A stretch of 64,000 nt of DNA, from positions 17,621 to 81,620 of the forward strand of contig CAZQWG010000010.1 in NCBI GenBank assembly GCA_964596985.1, given 5' to 3'. A program made the position numbers and the translations under genes. The notes beneath the pieces are model-generated. The model saw nothing but the letters and a program-made list of their open reading frames with translations, was not told the origin of the DNA and did not search any database. Shown here piece after piece: positions 55,816-64,000 of the stretch. How positions within the stretch are numbered: position 1 is the stretch's first letter; every line of letters starts with the position of its first letter. Origin of the DNA: GCA-020345945 sp964596985. Its GTDB lineage: Archaea > Thermoproteota > Bathyarchaeia > RBG-16-48-13 > GCA-020345945.

Positions 55816-57702
55816 TTACGCGGTCTTCTTTGTGGATGGAAAGAGTGCTGGGTTCCCTGGGATCGCGAGAGCTGCTGAGTATTCTTCCATGAAGTCTGGA
55901 TCTGCTGAGAGATCGTAGTAGGTCATGTCTCCGGCAATCCTCTCGACCTCCACTCGTTTCTCCATAGATAGGAGCGTCAGATAGGCTCCTGCCAAGGATC
56001 CGTTTCCCAAGGGGACTGTTCTTGCGTTTGGGAACTCTGGGAATACCCCTAGTGTGATGGCGCTGTTGAGATCGACATAATTTCCGAAAGCGCCGAAGAG
56101 GTATAGGTTGTCGATGTCTGAGACGGTGAGTCCAACCTTCTTCATGAGGACGGAGATCGCGGCGCATGTTGCTGCCTTGGAGTCCATAAGGTTGTCGACG
56201 TCTTTCTGCGTTATGACGATGTCTCTTCCAATCGCGTTCTGGTTTGCGGGAACGAGGAGGTATTCCAGCCCGTCGTCTCCCCTTCTGATGAGCGGGGTGT
56301 CACGGTTCCCGCGGATCTTGCCAAGAGAGTCCAGTATCTTCGTCTTGTACATCTCTGCGAGAGCGTCTATCAGCCCTGAACCACAGATCCCTCGGGGCTT
56401 GGTTCTCTCTGGTCCGATGACGGTATAGGCTGATTTTAGGGTGTCGGGTACGATCTTTATGTGTTCTATTGCCCCTTCGAGTGAACGCATACCGAATTTG
56501 ATTCCCCATCCCTCGAAGGCGGGTCCTGCAGCACAGGAGCTCGAGAATAGCCATCCTTTACTCCCCAAGATGACCTCGCCGTTGGTTCCCATATCGATCA
56601 AGACTGAGATGTCGTCTGAGTCGTGAAGACCCGACGTAATGACATCTGCAATCGCGTCACCGCCTAGGAATCTGCTGACGGACGGCAAACAGAAGACGGT
56701 CGCGCTTTGACTCGCCTTAATCCCGAGTTTCTCAGCTTTGACATCAATTGGGTCTCTTGAGACCTTGACGTTACTGTCGACGAGTGGTGCAGGGTCCAGT
56801 CCTACAAAGAGGTGTGTCATTACAGTGTTCCCTGCAACAGAAATCCCAGAGATATCTGAGATCTCGATTTTATTCTCCTTTGTCACCTGTTCGATCAAAC
56901 TGTTTATAGTATCTATGGCTGCCGATTGAAGTTTGGTCAGCCCATGTCTGACCCTGAACCCGTAATCAATACGGGAGAGTAAGTCTTCCCCGTACGCCAG
57001 CTGCCTATTATAGTCAGACCCAACGCCGACTATTCTCCCATTATTCAGATCTACTAGGTAGATCACGATCTTGGTTGTTCCTATATCGACTGCGAGACCA
57101 AAGTTTCTCTCTGAGGCGTCCCCTGGTTCAACGTCGACTACCTCGGTCATCTCATGGATCTGGCAGAGAGTCGCCGTCACCCCTTTCCCGATCTGAGAGT
57201 CGATCACATCGAGCTTCTCTATAACCGACTTGGACATCTCAGCCTCAGTGGCATATTTCTCTTCGATTGCTGCAATCAAAGCTTTGCCAAGAGATCCTGT
57301 TTGAGGACCGCAAGATACCTCTTTGAAGAATATCTTCTTGCATACCGGGTTTATCTCGCTATCCGGGATGGTGGCGGTTACAAGGATCTTCTGCCCCTCG
57401 ATCCTCGTCTCGACAGGAATATCGATCACCACGTCGCTTAGTGCATGTGTCTTGCAAGCCAGGTGATATCCCTCGGTAATCTCCTCCGGTGTGAAGAATT
57501 CTTCTTCCAGCTTTGAATCGGCTGACACTTTCCCTTCTTCTACTCGTACCCTGCATTTCCCGCAGTTCCCTTTTCCACCACATATGCTCCTGATATCTAC
57601 CCCTGCCAGCTGTGCGGCTTCAAAGAGGGGTGTCCCCTCATCTACCTCTATTCTCTTGCCTGAAGGTTGAAAGGTTACCTTGATCTTCCGTTCCGTTCTC
57701 AA
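55816..57702 (-). CDS. Corrinoid protein reductive activase (RACo / AcsV type)
   Basis: It restores inactive cob(II)amide in the corrinoid iron-sulfur protein by ATP-driven reduction. Residues 8-95 are a [2Fe-2S] ferredoxin domain with C41, C47, C50 and C83. A linker follows, then an ASKHA ATPase region beginning FGLAVDIGTTKIVIYL, with LIDMGTNGEVILG and GICGSGLIDA. Length 628 agrees with RACo. It is downstream of the cdh genes in the same direction but separated by 236 bases with its own TTAAAAT box near 57790. Start TTG 57702 after GGAGAT. Confidence 0.9.
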   Translation of the reverse strand: MRTERKIKVTFQPSGKRIEVDEGTPLFEAAQLAGVDIRSICGGKGNCGKCRVRVEEGKVSADSKLEEEFFTPEEITEGYHLACKTHALSDVVIDIPVETRIEGQKILVTATIPDSEINPVCKKIFFKEVSCGPQTGSLGKALIAAIEEKYATEAEMSKSVIEKLDVIDSQIGKGVTATLCQIHEMTEVVDVEPGDASERNFGLAVDIGTTKIVIYLVDLNNGRIVGVGSDYNRQLAYGEDLLSRIDYGFRVRHGLTKLQSAAIDTINSLIEQVTKENKIEISDISGISVAGNTVMTHLFVGLDPAPLVDSNVKVSRDPIDVKAEKLGIKASQSATVFCLPSVSRFLGGDAIADVITSGLHDSDDISVLIDMGTNGEVILGSKGWLFSSSCAAGPAFEGWGIKFGMRSLEGAIEHIKIVPDTLKSAYTVIGPERTKPRGICGSGLIDALAEMYKTKILDSLGKIRGNRDTPLIRRGDDGLEYLLVPANQNAIGRDIVITQKDVDNLMDSKAATCAAISVLMKKVGLTVSDIDNLYLFGAFGNYVDLNSAITLGVFPEFPNARTVPLGNGSLAGAYLTLLSMEKRVEVERIAGDMTYYDLSADPDFMEEYSAALAIPGNPALFPSTKKTA

Positions 57703-57938
57703 CGATAGATCTCCTATGGCTTCTACCTAACGGAATGAGCATGCTGGGCGGATCGGTGCACTACGGCAATATTGTTATTCGGATTTCCATTTTAACTATC
57801 CGATCAACTTCTAGGCTACGAGTCGAGGAAGAGGCTTAAAAGAAGAAAGAACCGGCGAATCGGGATAGGGGGTGGTCTCTCTTCTCTTGAGACTTAGTAC
57901 ATCTTTCCTTGGAGGGGGAGGGTTTACGTTGGGGCTTC

Positions 57939-59336
57939 TTATGCCCATTTCTCCTGCAAGAACTTTGGTATTCCTGAAGAATCGAGGGGACCTACGAGGA
58001 CTTCCCATTTTGTTGTGTCTTCTATCTCCCCGCTTAGCCTCGAGGCCCTGCCGGGGATGATCAGTTTCTTGTGTTTCACCATCTCTTCGACTTTGAACTC
58101 TTTGATCGCATCAGCAACACTATCCGCAGTAAGTTTTCTCCCTGCAACCGCGCTCTCCACAGAAATTCCTTCCGTGTCGACGACGATGAGATAGCCGTCG
58201 ATTCCGGCTCTCTCGATGTCGTCCGCGACAGTGTAGTATGTGAGTGCAAAGTTGGTGGTCATGAATACTGGTGAGTTCTCGTTGGGGTTGCCGATCGGCT
58301 TCACTGCTGCGTCAACAGCGACTGGTTTTCTGGGATCGGTGTAGATGTTCTGTCTGAATATTATATCCGGCAAGATAGCCCAGCCTTCTATATCACTCAT
58401 TATTTCGATATCTGCGTATCTTGCGACCAGCGTGGATGCGAGCCAAGCCTCATTCCACCTTCTCTCGGTGGGGTCTCCTTCTCCGAGCGAGGCGATCATC
58501 GGGATCCCTATAATAGGGAAAGCCAGAAGCTCATCGTTCTCTTTGCAGGCTGCTCTACGAATCATGGTGAAGTTGTTGATCGTATCCCCGAGCTCGCTGG
58601 CTCCAAAGGTTCCGGGATCGAGTACGAGATCCTCTACGCCATATTCGAGGAGGGTTTTCGATAGGGACCGAAGGAGCTTCATGTCGTTGGGTGCAAAGAC
58701 GCATAGCGGGCACTTGTACATTAAGGCTAGATCAGCCATCTCCTTCCAGTTTTCACGGTTAGCCGCATAGATCAATGGTTTCTTATCCTGCGCCGATACT
58801 AATCCTGCTTCGATTACGTTTGGATCAAAGGAGCAAATGACGAAGGGGAGGGCCGTGTTCTCAGCCAGTTTCTTGACGGTGGCTTGGAAACGTTCGGGGT
58901 TCCCGCTGACCGATCTAACTGCGATTCCGTCGAGTTTGAGTACCTGCCCTATGTATTCGTAGTGGAAGTCTTCAACACCTTTGACTCTCTTGAGGAGTTC
59001 GTCCTCAGGCATCTCATCGTCGACCGCAATCATGAAAGCAGTGGGATTCATGTATGTGAATTCGTGGCGGTACATCACGAGTTCTCCTCCTATCTTCACT
59101 GCGTGATTTCCAGTGCCGATGACGATTTCTCTGATTGTGGGTTTGAGCAGTTCTTTAAGCTTCTCGTAGGATCTCTTGAATTCTTCTTTCAGCAGTGGTT
59201 TGCATTCCTCTAGAGGAATTTCTCTGTTGACCATTCGAGTAGCGAATGCCATGCAGTTCTCTTCTCCGCACTCCTTGCAGTTTGTTCTTGGCAGTAGCTT
59301 GTATACGTCGATTGGGCTGAGTTCTTTTGCAGACAT
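57939..59336 (-). CDS. cdhE: Acetyl-CoA decarbonylase/synthase gamma subunit (corrinoid Fe-S protein large subunit)
   Basis: With CdhD it carries the methyl group on cobalamin. The N-terminal 4Fe-4S site is C20, C23, C28 and C45 (TNCKECGEENC). The TIM-barrel and cobalamin domains follow with GTGNHAVKIGGE, KCPLCVFAP and DPGTFGASELGDT. The C-terminal domain holds the B12 region (VDTEGISVESAVAG). Length 465 is typical. It is the last gene of the cdhABCDE-like run, with a T-rich stretch at about 57835-57850 after it on the minus strand. Confidence 0.93.
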   Translation of the reverse strand: MSAKELSPIDVYKLLPRTNCKECGEENCMAFATRMVNREIPLEECKPLLKEEFKRSYEKLKELLKPTIREIVIGTGNHAVKIGGELVMYRHEFTYMNPTAFMIAVDDEMPEDELLKRVKGVEDFHYEYIGQVLKLDGIAVRSVSGNPERFQATVKKLAENTALPFVICSFDPNVIEAGLVSAQDKKPLIYAANRENWKEMADLALMYKCPLCVFAPNDMKLLRSLSKTLLEYGVEDLVLDPGTFGASELGDTINNFTMIRRAACKENDELLAFPIIGIPMIASLGEGDPTERRWNEAWLASTLVARYADIEIMSDIEGWAILPDIIFRQNIYTDPRKPVAVDAAVKPIGNPNENSPVFMTTNFALTYYTVADDIERAGIDGYLIVVDTEGISVESAVAGRKLTADSVADAIKEFKVEEMVKHKKLIIPGRASRLSGEIEDTTKWEVLVGPLDSSGIPKFLQEKWA

Positions 59337-59354
59337 CTCCCTATTATTCTCCTC

Positions 59355-60569
59355 CTAGAGCTTGGTCGTCACCCAGTTGGCTATCTTCGCTGGATCCGCC
59401 TTCTGTCCGCTAGTCAAACCTTTTATGGCTTCTTTCACCGTCTTGACCGCCGCGGGATGCATCATCATGAAATAGTCCACTCCTACCGTGAGAAGGGAGA
59501 GTGCGGTGACCGTCTCCCAGATTGGGCCTCGCAGCTCGCGTGGACCCCATTCCGGCATCTTCATCCATGCCTCTCGGGCAGCCCATGCGTTTGTCGTTCC
59601 CGAGGACATTGGGTGCTGGAGTTCGGGGTCTCCCATCAAGGCCGCCTGACGTACACGCTCCATTATCGTGAATGCGTAGTCTAAGCCGTACCCGAGGGCT
59701 GCGGTTGTTGTGTCGACTACGATCTGGTCTTTCGGAAGGAACTCGTAGAGTTTCCGGTTGAGCTCTCTAGCAAGCGCCATATCCATAGAAGTAAACGCGA
59801 TAATCACGTGTCCATACTTCTTGATGACTTCTGCTGTCTTCTTGATGTCCATGTCTAGGGTGACAGAGTTGAAGAGAATTCTCTCACCCTCGGCTACCTC
59901 TGCTACCTTCTTGAAGACCTTCAGATCCTTCTCCGGGTCTCCGCATCCTCCGACTGCGATTGGAACATCTACTGCCTGCAGGACCTCCTCCACGGTCTCA
60001 GCCGCTTTCTTCGGAGGGGTATCGCTGATCAAAGGATCAATGCTTACCAAGTGAAGGTTTACCATCTCTGCCCCGAACTTGTCGACGGAGCGTTTAGCCC
60101 AAGCTGCAGGATCATCAAGGACGTCTTCGACGTGTGTCTTCACTGCCTTCGCCAACGGGATTTTCATGTCGAAGACGTCGAAGGAGATTACTGGAGGGTG
60201 GGGCATCTTCTCTTCAAAGATGTAGTATGGCGGACAGGTTTCTCCGCCTATGGTGAACGACTTTGCTCTGGTTCCCCCCTCGCTCTTCGTCGCTCCCAGT
60301 TTCACCTCCGCTATCCGCCCCGGATACTCTCTCACCGGTGGGACGAAGCCTTCTTCAAGGATCGTTGTCGGTTTGACCCTTGGTAGTGCTACAGTCTTGG
60401 AGGGTGCCATCACTGCTGTGGGTGGTTGTACCCAGATCTCTAGGTCCCCAACATCTATGTCGACATCTTCTAGCTCTACCTCTCCAAACCTTTCTAGAGC
60501 CTCGAGAAGTTTGGGGTTGATTCCTATTGCTCGAATCTCCTCCTCCCCTTCCTTCTCTTCGTCTTTCAT
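59355..60569 (-). CDS. cdhD: Acetyl-CoA decarbonylase/synthase delta subunit (corrinoid Fe-S protein small subunit)
   Basis: It pairs with CdhE and binds the B12 lower side. The protein has the family's VGGCGDPEKDLKVFKKVAE, RILFNSVTLDMD, and DTTTAALGYGLDYAF. The N-terminal 100 residues are the archaeal extension. Length 404 fits. Its ATG overlaps the cdhC stop by 4 bases and it precedes cdhE by 18 bases. Confidence 0.92.
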   Translation of the reverse strand: MKDEEKEGEEEIRAIGINPKLLEALERFGEVELEDVDIDVGDLEIWVQPPTAVMAPSKTVALPRVKPTTILEEGFVPPVREYPGRIAEVKLGATKSEGGTRAKSFTIGGETCPPYYIFEEKMPHPPVISFDVFDMKIPLAKAVKTHVEDVLDDPAAWAKRSVDKFGAEMVNLHLVSIDPLISDTPPKKAAETVEEVLQAVDVPIAVGGCGDPEKDLKVFKKVAEVAEGERILFNSVTLDMDIKKTAEVIKKYGHVIIAFTSMDMALARELNRKLYEFLPKDQIVVDTTTAALGYGLDYAFTIMERVRQAALMGDPELQHPMSSGTTNAWAAREAWMKMPEWGPRELRGPIWETVTALSLLTVGVDYFMMMHPAAVKTVKEAIKGLTSGQKADPAKIANWVTTKL

Positions 60570-61966
60570 GACTTCTCACCCTTCTTGAGGGGTCTGATGA
60601 TCACCTTTTCCGCATGTATCTTCGCGTTCTTCAGGATAATCCTGAATCCGCCACCGACCACAGGTATTGCCTGACCGGTCATCGTCGGGGTTATTGCGAT
60701 CTCCTCTCTCTGCGCCTCTTCCTCTGGGGCTATCTCAGTCGGCGCAGCCTCCCAATGTTTGACGATTGGGTGTTGTTTCTCTTTGAGGAAGGTCTGCAAC
60801 TCTTCCAGCGATTCTACATCCTTCTCGGTGGCGATCTTGTCGATGAGCTCTTCGGGTATGAAGTCTCCTACTCTCTCCTTCACGTCCGATGGAACCCATG
60901 TTACTCTGGCCCATCCCCTATCGGCTTGGAGAAACTTCGGTGACCTCATGTATTCGATGGACACGCCGTGGAACCCGTCGATCTGTCTTCCTCCTGCAGT
61001 GGAATCTGCCATCGTTGAGAACGGGAGGCCGTTTACTGTCTTTCCCCTGAAGCTTCTATCGACCAATCCGAATCCGTCTACTTCTGGGATGTAGAAGGCT
61101 ATTGCCTCGAAGCAGCCGCATGATGTGTGGGGATAACCGAACGCGCTGTAAAGGTATACCCTTGTAATCTCTCCAAGAGATTTCTCGGCCACAGCTTTAT
61201 TGGGTCCCGAGAACTCTCCTTTCAGGGAGTCGATCTCTTCTCCAACATCGACCTTGTATAACGGTCCTTTCGGGTCTACCCTGGCTGCCGCCCTAGCGTC
61301 GAACCAGCTGATGGCTCCACAATTAGCGTATCTCTGAGGTGTGATTACGCAGACGTGGGTTGGCGCGAATGACTGGCAGAGTGTGCAGCCGTAGAAAGAG
61401 TCGACCTCTTCATCCTTTAGTCCACGTGCCCGGGCATCACGAGCCTCGTAGGTTTCTAGGGCTTGCGCGTGCATCTCCTTGACTTTCTCAGGGTCCGTAA
61501 TGAATTTGATCTGGATCTTTTCGATGATGGACAGTTCGCTCTTGAACAGTCTTATCAGTACTTTGCCGATCGTCTCGAAACTGTTGAGTCCTTTAGCGAA
61601 GGATTTCTTGTTGAGTCGACACCAGATGTCGTAACGCTGGTTTAGATGCATGAACCCCTCGATGAAGTTACAGTATTCGTGGATTCGTCGTTCTACGACT
61701 CCTTCGAGTTCCTCCTCTATCTGTTTACCGGCAACCTCAACCAGTATCCCGAGGGGGTAACTGCCCCCCTCTTCTAGATCTTTGAGGTCTGGTCCCTCTA
61801 TCTCGACTTTCCCGTCTTCGATCTCATCCATAGTCCTGGCTTTGACGAGCTCGAATTTCGTTTCAACCTTTGGTCCGCCAAGCTCGACGTACATGTTTCC
61901 CTTTCGGATTCTTTCTCCTTCGTAGATTATTCCTACGTCGACCGGGATATCTTTGAACATCGACAT
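60566..61966 (-). CDS. cdhC: Acetyl-CoA synthase beta subunit
   Basis: It joins methyl, CO and CoA on the nickel A-cluster. The cluster Cys are in GCTLCQSF (C194, C197), C206, C216 in YANCG, and SCGC (C283, C285). The archaeal form lacks the N-terminal CODH-contacting domain of bacterial AcsB, which agrees with the 466-residue length. The C-terminus has a mobile Glu-rich linker (APTEIAPEEEAQREE) before a final strand domain. It is two bases from cdhB and overlaps cdhD. Confidence 0.94.
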   Translation of the reverse strand: MSMFKDIPVDVGIIYEGERIRKGNMYVELGGPKVETKFELVKARTMDEIEDGKVEIEGPDLKDLEEGGSYPLGILVEVAGKQIEEELEGVVERRIHEYCNFIEGFMHLNQRYDIWCRLNKKSFAKGLNSFETIGKVLIRLFKSELSIIEKIQIKFITDPEKVKEMHAQALETYEARDARARGLKDEEVDSFYGCTLCQSFAPTHVCVITPQRYANCGAISWFDARAAARVDPKGPLYKVDVGEEIDSLKGEFSGPNKAVAEKSLGEITRVYLYSAFGYPHTSCGCFEAIAFYIPEVDGFGLVDRSFRGKTVNGLPFSTMADSTAGGRQIDGFHGVSIEYMRSPKFLQADRGWARVTWVPSDVKERVGDFIPEELIDKIATEKDVESLEELQTFLKEKQHPIVKHWEAAPTEIAPEEEAQREEIAITPTMTGQAIPVVGGGFRIILKNAKIHAEKVIIRPLKKGEKS

Positions 61967-61967
61967 C

Positions 61968-62510
61968 TTAGTTCCCTCCCAGTTTCTCGGCGATCGTCTT
62001 AAGAGACTTGCGCCATTCCTCGATAGAGATGTTAGGGAATGACCACGTTGCGTGGGGTTGGTAGAACCGGTCTAGCGATATCGATTTTAGTTGAGGTGCG
62101 AAGTGTTTGAGACCGGATAGGATGAGCCATTCCATGTAGTAAGGGATTCCTGCGATCAATATCAGGTCGTGTTGGCCTTCCCCTTTCAATCCTTTCCAGT
62201 CAGGGTCCACCAGCCTGTTCCCTATATCCACCGCTGGCATCCAGGATGCGGGTTGGAATCCTCTCTTGAGGAATTGGTCGACTGTGTGTGCTGTCGCCAC
62301 GACAGGAGTATCCGAGTTGTCTGCAATCTCTATGAGGCTGTCTATTGACTTCTCTTCGTTCGAGTCTACGTCTGCGGCTTTGTGTCCGACTACCAGTATT
62401 GGGCGTTTGGCTCTCTTTATCATCGCGACTACGACTTCGGGTTTGGTAATCGTGTTCGCTTTGGTCGGACCGGGGACTTCCGCTATCTGCCAAGATTCGG
62501 TGGTGGGCAT
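61968..62510 (-). CDS. cdhB: Acetyl-CoA decarbonylase/synthase epsilon subunit
   Basis: A small flavodoxin-like subunit (180 residues) that binds the CODH alpha subunit; it may bind FAD. Features are the start WQIAEVPGPTKAN, PILVVGHKAADVD and LILIAGIPYYMEWLILSGLKHF. Its presence marks the archaeal-type complex. It starts one base after cdhA ends and ends two bases before cdhC. Confidence 0.9.
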   Translation of the reverse strand: MPTTESWQIAEVPGPTKANTITKPEVVVAMIKRAKRPILVVGHKAADVDSNEEKSIDSLIEIADNSDTPVVATAHTVDQFLKRGFQPASWMPAVDIGNRLVDPDWKGLKGEGQHDLILIAGIPYYMEWLILSGLKHFAPQLKSISLDRFYQPHATWSFPNISIEEWRKSLKTIAEKLGGN

Positions 62511-62511
62511 C

Positions 62512-64000
62512 CTACTCCCTCCTCTTTCTAATCATCCTCGGTAGTAACGTTGGATCTGGAATCGTCTTTTCCTCCCAGCCTTTTTCATCCAGAATCTTGA
62601 GAATCTCGTCTTTCTGGGTGATCGGGACGTCCGCTTTCGTACGGATGAACAGGTGAATGTCATCCGGCATCGTTCCATACAGCCGTTTATGAAGATCGAT
62701 ATAATGTGTCAGTTTTATCGCTCTGCCCTTGAATGTGTCATTAGGTCTCATGCAGAGCTTGGCAATCATGACCATCGCCTCCTCCTTGGTCTCGGCTGCG
62801 TAGAAGAGATGTTCCGGGGCTGGTCCTACGTATTCTTTCTCCCCTGTTCTAGCATTGTAGACATACCAATCCTCTTCGTGGTCCTTTCTTCCAAGAAGCA
62901 TGCGCCTGTATTTTGATCCATGCGGCCCGACGATCACGGGTATTCCGAGTCGCCAACAACCACTGGCAATCGAGGCTGCCTTCTGGGACATAGCGCCCCA
63001 AGCCACCCCGACAGCGCCTACCCGGTTTAGAATATAGTCCGCAATCTCCTCGTAGTTACCTCGCAGATTTCTTTTCGCGAAAATGCTGGCAATCTTGATA
63101 GCAGCTCCTACAATGTGTGGGTTAGAGACGCATGAACCTGTGTTCAAGACGCAGCCTGCATCGAAGTCGCCGGGATAAACCTCGTATATGCTCTTTCCTT
63201 CCTCGTTTTTATACATGCCAGCAGACATCGCTGCACAGCCAGAAGTTACAACAATGTACCTGCGCTTGGCGAATTCATCAACCATCTTGGCGACCTCTTC
63301 CCCGCCTTTCGGATAATTCGAGCATCCGACGAAGGCGACAACCCCTGGGATCTCTCCGAGAACTATTGGAGCACCGACATTGCGTATCTCCAGGTCTTGG
63401 ATGGCTCCTCGCCCTGATCTGATCACAGATTTCTCTTCCTTAGTTCTCTTCTCGGCCGCCTTGACTATGAAGCTGTGGAGTGGCATGTGGGCTCGACAGG
63501 AGTTCTCACATCTCCCGCAGCCTATACATGCCTCGTAAAGGGATGCAAGCATCGTCAAGTCTCCTTTCGCTGCTTCGGCGATCGCTTCTGGTAGAGGGAG
63601 GTCGTTTGGGCATGCTCGTCTACAGTCATCGCAATTCATACAATCTTTTGCAGCCTCGATTATCTCGCTGGCTTCTGGGATGATCTTGAACTTCTTTCGT
63701 TTGGGAGCTGCAGCCAAAACGGTTTTAACCGCCACTTCACCTGCAAGTTCAGGCTTCAATATCAGAACTCCTGGAACCCTTCCTTCCACCAAGTCTGAGA
63801 CTATTGCGTCAGGGTCGTCGTTGCTTCTATCTTCCAGTCCCAGACAGTTCTTCTCGGAGGTAGCTATGAGCGGAGCGTGTATCTTTTCTGATTCTGCCAG
63901 AGAGTCTGCACGGATACACTGCTCGTCGACGACAACCACGTCAGGCACGCCGCTTCTTATGAAACGAAGCTGCCACGAGAGAGGTCCCACTATCTTTGCC
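62512..64000 (-). CDS. cdhA: CO dehydrogenase alpha subunit, C-terminal part (cut by window edge)
   Basis: The frame stays open past 64000, so the N-terminal part (about 280 residues) is missing here. The visible 496 residues hold the ferredoxin-like insertion typical of archaeal CdhA (CMNCDDCRRACP, CIGCGRCENSCRAHMP) and the CODH C-cluster segment: VAFVGCSNYPKGG, SGCAAMSAGM, NTGSCVSNPHIV, and GAMSQKAASI with GPHGSKYRR. It oxidises CO or reduces CO2 to CO for acetyl-CoA synthesis. It is the upstream gene of the cdhA-B-C-D-E set. Confidence 0.93.
   Translation of the reverse strand, partial: AKIVGPLSWQLRFIRSGVPDVVVVDEQCIRADSLAESEKIHAPLIATSEKNCLGLEDRSNDDPDAIVSDLVEGRVPGVLILKPELAGEVAVKTVLAAAPKRKKFKIIPEASEIIEAAKDCMNCDDCRRACPNDLPLPEAIAEAAKGDLTMLASLYEACIGCGRCENSCRAHMPLHSFIVKAAEKRTKEEKSVIRSGRGAIQDLEIRNVGAPIVLGEIPGVVAFVGCSNYPKGGEEVAKMVDEFAKRRYIVVTSGCAAMSAGMYKNEEGKSIYEVYPGDFDAGCVLNTGSCVSNPHIVGAAIKIASIFAKRNLRGNYEEIADYILNRVGAVGVAWGAMSQKAASIASGCWRLGIPVIVGPHGSKYRRMLLGRKDHEEDWYVYNARTGEKEYVGPAPEHLFYAAETKEEAMVMIAKLCMRPNDTFKGRAIKLTHYIDLHKRLYGTMPDDIHLFIRTKADVPITQKDEILKILDEKGWEEKTIPDPTLLPRMIRKRRE

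Noticed and set aside
1..64000. CRISPR arrays, insertion sequences, rRNA or tRNA genes
   Set aside because: No regularly spaced repeats, transposase frames or rRNA signatures were found on either strand by reading; short tRNAs cannot be fully excluded without a dedicated search.

Overview
The window comes from an archaeon. It carries archaeal or eukaryote-type information genes: TATA-binding protein, RNA polymerase subunits K and P, tRNA-splicing endonuclease, group II chaperonin and eukaryote-type GlyRS. Ribosomal protein S25e points to the TACK side of the Archaea. A complete archaeal acetyl-CoA decarbonylase/synthase operon with a corrinoid-protein reactivase, together with a hydrogenase-like cluster, suggests an anaerobic Wood-Ljungdahl lineage; Bathyarchaeia is my inference, not a proven assignment. 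TTG and GTG starts are common, genes often overlap by 4 bases, and many starts have GGAG or GGTGA ribosome sites.

Layout. 1-2.7 kb: a tightly overlapped minus-strand run of small unknown genes (zinc finger, winged helix, small membrane proteins), probably one end of an integrated plasmid or virus. It abuts an ATPase gene that stops just after its Walker A motif (2.7-3.9 kb). 4-14 kb: a membrane-anchored glycosidase, an OB-fold protein with a Gly/Arg-rich tail, adenine deaminase, a ferredoxin gene pair, an M19-type hydrolase, a NucS-like nuclease, EndA and a DUF47 protein. 14-23.6 kb: a nine-gene aromatic amino-acid operon running from aspartate kinase through the archaeal ADH/dehydroquinate route to prephenate dehydratase and prephenate dehydrogenase. 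It is preceded by a 26-codon leader ORF packed with Phe and Tyr codons and then a hairpin. 23.6-31 kb: GlyRS, RpoP, Trm5-like methyltransferase, an ATP-grasp enzyme, PyrF and inositol-phosphate synthase. 31-37.4 kb: a ribbon-helix-helix regulator, S25e, a GcvH-like lipoyl protein, and a soluble [NiFe]-hydrogenase-like cluster with an HdrB-like subunit. 37.5-43.4 kb: glycosyltransferase, thermosome, RpoK, RimI, LarA-like protein, PyrE. 43.4-52.6 kb: small unknown proteins, an M20 peptidase, a response regulator, a six-PAS winged-helix protein, TBP, signal peptidase. 52.9-55.8 kb: Lhr-type helicase. 55.8-64 kb: RACo plus CdhE-D-C-B-A, with CdhA cut by the window edge.

How the parts fit. The aspartate kinase in the aromatic operon feeds aspartate semialdehyde into the archaeal shikimate route, so the operon is a nearly complete Phe/Tyr supply line; only 3-dehydroquinate dehydratase is missing here. 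The Phe/Tyr-rich leader is the most striking signal in the window: it looks like a ribosome-stalling (attenuator-type) control element placed ahead of exactly the operon it would be expected to regulate. Several long intergenic stretches also carry strong stem structures placed at the right distance from TATA-like boxes and are proposed as non-coding RNA candidates (25.6-25.76 kb and 47.88-48.01 kb foremost). No tRNA, rRNA, CRISPR array or recognisable insertion sequence was seen.
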